A DNA stretch of 17,026 bases from Pseudobdellovibrionaceae bacterium (GTDB lineage Bacteria > Bdellovibrionota > Bdellovibrionia > Bdellovibrionales > JAMPXM01): assembly GCA_913776405.1 (NCBI GenBank), contig CAJYOV010000018.1, forward strand, positions 1-17,026, written 5' to 3'. Below the pieces are notes generated by a model. The model ran no database searches. It saw nothing but the letters and a program-made list of their open reading frames with translations, and was not told the origin of the DNA. Made by a program: the position numbers and the translations under genes. Shown one piece after another: positions 15,161-17,026 of this stretch (position 1 is its first letter; every line of letters begins with the position of its first letter).

Positions 15161-15532
15161 TTAGTTCCAATCCAGTGCTTTGGATTTTACTTCCCAAATC
15201 AAACCGACAACGAAGAGCAGAACGAAAACGCCCATGCCGCCCAACATGTACATGCCCTGACCTGACTTCACGAAATCCATGAACGTGATCGCCCACGGAT
15301 ACATGAAGATGATTTCAATATCGAAGAGGATGAAGAGAATTGCGGTGAGATAGAACTTCACCGACATCCGTGAGTCTTTTTGCTCAGTACCTACAACACC
15401 GCTCTCGTACGGCATCGCTTTCGCTTTTGAAACTTCTGGTTTCGGACCGAGGGCACTCGTGCCGACGATGATGAAAATGCCGAACGCAGCGAGGAACGCT
15501 ACGAAAATTAGGAGAGCGAGCAGGCTGGACAT
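15161..15532 (-). CDS. nuoA: NADH-quinone oxidoreductase subunit A
   Basis: 123 residues from ATG 15530-15532, chosen because CGGAGGA stands 4 bases upstream; an in-frame ATG 14 codons earlier has no such site. Three membrane helices. The family words PYESGVVG (41-48) and KFYLTAILFILFDIEIIFMY (59-78) are intact; the acidic residues in the second helix take part in coupling. It is the first gene of the seven-gene operon, so the promoter must lie in the 218 bases shared with mfd. Confidence 0.97.
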   Translation of the reverse strand: MSSLLALLIFVAFLAAFGIFIIVGTSALGPKPEVSKAKAMPYESGVVGTEQKDSRMSVKFYLTAILFILFDIEIIFMYPWAITFMDFVKSGQGMYMLGGMGVFVLLFVVGLIWEVKSKALDWN

Positions 15533-15554
15533 CTGTCCTCCGACAAAAGCTGAT

Positions 15555-15581
15555 GCAAAGCGCGCGTGTGACACGCAAAGC
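15555..15581. promoter_or_regulatory. Palindrome and direct repeats upstream of nuoA
   Basis: GCGTGT (15564-15569) is inverted as ACACGC (15571-15576) around a single G. Two direct copies of GCAAAGC (15555-15561 and 15575-15581) bracket it with a 20-base period, about two helical turns. It lies 23-49 bases upstream of the nuoA start, so it is in the leader or core promoter. It looks like a regulator site; the regulator is unknown. Confidence 0.4.
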
Positions 15582-15750
15582 TAGTTCATACGCTGAATGA
15601 TTCTCAATGCAGTTTCACTTGTACCAACCGCCCACAAACGAGCCAACAAGATTCAAAAGATATTCAAGAGATTCTGTACGGTTAAAGCTCGACCACGATC
15701 GTCGGAAGATGTTGGTTAATGCACCGCACGAGTGTCAGTATGTGTGTCTT

Positions 15751-17026
15751 ATGAAGACCGCAGAGCAGCTCTCTCTCAGATTCGAAAAAGCACTTGAGCG
15801 CGCAATCTCTCTCGGTCGAACGGAAATTGAGGTCGTCGGTACCGATTCGACCCTCGCCTTGGCACTTTTGCTAACACAATCGCAAGGCATCGAGCTTCAG
15901 AGACTTCCAAATCTGATCATCGTTCCAACTCTCAAAGACGCAGAAGAACTCGAACAACACTTATGTTTCTTCGGTAAAACGGAAGGCACTTATATCCTTC
16001 CGGGCTTCGACGTTTCGCCTTATTCGGGGCTTTATCCGAACGCACGCTCAATTTCTGCGCGAATTCGTTGGCTTCATTACGCCGCTAACTCTGCGGTAAC
16101 TGTCGGGAAAAATTTAACTGTCGCAAAAACTGGCAGCCTTTTCATCGCGACGCCCGAATCTTTGATGCAGCGAACATTGCCGCCGAAAGTTTTGAGAGCG
16201 CACACGCTGACGTTCATGAAAAACGAAGACCTACCTTCGAATCTTTCGAAGGCACTCGGTCGCTTGGGCTATCAGTCGGCACCCGTTGTTGAAGATGAAG
16301 GCACTTTTGCGATTCGCGGCGGCATTGTCGATATCTGGTCGCCGGCTCATGAACGCCCGGTTCGGATTGAACTCTTCGGCGACACGGTCGAATCGATTCG
16401 CTTTTTCGACCCAGAGACGCAAAGGTCCGAGGGCCAGACCGATTCGTTCACGGTCCTTCCGCCGCGGGAAGTCTTATACGACGACGAAAATCGAATGCGC
16501 GCGAGCACCCGGTACCGGACAAATGTCGAGGGTCGTGAGGTCGATGAGATCGATCGCGATTCAATTCAGTCCTCTTTGAGCCAAGGTCAGAACTTTCCTG
16601 GCTTAGACTTTCTTGTCGGCGATTTCTACGAATCGTTTGCGACACCGCTTGATCATTTTAGTTCGCAAGTCGTCGCTTGGTATGTGAACCCCATCGAAGT
16701 TGCGCGAAACGCCGATGTCTTGATCGAAACTCTTAAGAAAGAATTCAAAGAGTCGACTGAGCACGCGATCCGCCCTGCCGTGCAGGATCTCTTTGTTTCT
16801 CTCGATCAAATTCCAGAAGAAAAGATTGCGCGCTCAATTGAACTCTCAAAAATCGAAGTTCAAGACGCTCCTTTTACGGAAGTTGATCAAGCCTCGCACA
16901 TTCCTTATCCCGTTTTAGACCTGAAGTTCACCGGGCCTTCCGCCGCAAATCCCGCAGAGCAGCTCGACTCGATGCTAGGAAAAGTGAAAGCCTGGCGCGA
17001 GGCGGGCCTCACTGTTTTGATCTCTG
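15751..17026 (+). CDS. mfd: Transcription-repair coupling factor Mfd (5' part)
   Basis: An open frame from ATG 15751 to the window end, 425 residues of a protein usually about 1150 long. Mfd removes stalled RNA polymerase and recruits UvrA to damage on the transcribed strand. The visible part is the UvrB-homology module. An N-terminal domain has SPYSGLYPNARSISARI and LFIATPESLMQR. A strongly conserved segment GTFAIRGGIVDIW at residues 184-196 is followed by RIELFGDTVESIRFFDPETQR. The RNA-polymerase-interacting and helicase domains lie beyond the window. The start is uncertain: ATG 15751 lacks a good SD, and an in-frame ATG at 15709 preceded by GGAAG would add 14 residues. It is divergent from nuoA. 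Confidence 0.93.
   Translation, partial: MKTAEQLSLRFEKALERAISLGRTEIEVVGTDSTLALALLLTQSQGIELQRLPNLIIVPTLKDAEELEQHLCFFGKTEGTYILPGFDVSPYSGLYPNARSISARIRWLHYAANSAVTVGKNLTVAKTGSLFIATPESLMQRTLPPKVLRAHTLTFMKNEDLPSNLSKALGRLGYQSAPVVEDEGTFAIRGGIVDIWSPAHERPVRIELFGDTVESIRFFDPETQRSEGQTDSFTVLPPREVLYDDENRMRASTRYRTNVEGREVDEIDRDSIQSSLSQGQNFPGLDFLVGDFYESFATPLDHFSSQVVAWYVNPIEVARNADVLIETLKKEFKESTEHAIRPAVQDLFVSLDQIPEEKIARSIELSKIEVQDAPFTEVDQASHIPYPVLDLKFTGPSAANPAEQLDSMLGKVKAWREAGLTVLIS

Noticed and set aside
15564..15576. CRP-type site upstream of nuoA
   Set aside because: Only one TGTGA half is present; the second half at the required 6-base spacing (TCACA) is missing.
15533..15750. Specific -35/-10 boxes for nuo and mfd
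   Set aside because: Several weak TTGA-type words occur (for example TTGAGA then TAGCTT on the - strand), but none matches well enough to call a promoter.

Overview
The window is an ordinary bacterial chromosome segment of moderate GC. It carries core housekeeping genes (a DksA/TraR-type zinc-finger protein, lon, the membrane half of respiratory complex I, and mfd) and, between them, a block of less familiar accessory genes. Protein style, Leu-CTC and Ser-TCG codon preference, a small lipoprotein, a patatin-like lipase and split complex I genes are compatible with a delta-proteobacterial or Bdellovibrionota-type Gram-negative. That placement is an inference; there is no rRNA or other direct marker.

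Layout. 1-170: C-terminal end of a DksA/TraR-family zinc-finger gene on the + strand, then a small hairpin and a symmetric terminator. 247-554 (- strand): remains of, or a one-base-frameshifted, small exported protein that converges on the same terminator. 555-864: a non-coding, probably divergent promoter region with inverted repeats. 865-3285: lon, followed by a hairpin plus terminator pair that resembles the first pair. 3540-4892 (+): a tight two-gene operon of a GNAT-like protein and a heme-oxygenase-like diiron protein with a complete E-x2-H / E / H-x3-D-x2-H ligand set. 4905-6140 (-): an HTH plus coiled-coil protein followed by a possible PAS protein. 6368-7573 (+): patatin-like phospholipase. 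7610-7900 (-): small lipoprotein with a candidate promoter and palindromes upstream. 8051-15532 (-): nuoA-H-J-K-L-M-N with a terminator. 15751-end (+): 5' part of mfd, divergent from nuoA.

How the genes work together. The nuo operon holds all seven membrane subunits of NADH:quinone oxidoreductase and none of the peripheral-arm subunits (B, C, D, E, F, G, I), which must lie elsewhere if the complex is functional. Tight spacing (3 nt, 17 nt, a 14-nt overlap, 6 nt, 6 nt, a TAATG overlap) implies one transcript. Lon, the DksA-like protein and Mfd are independent stress and transcription-maintenance functions.

The best candidate for something undescribed is the GNAT-like/diiron pair at 3540-4892. 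Next are the frameshifted exported protein at 247-554, the repeated hairpin-plus-terminator element, and the RacA-like HTH/coiled-coil plus PAS-like pair. No mobile element, CRISPR array, tRNA or rRNA was seen.
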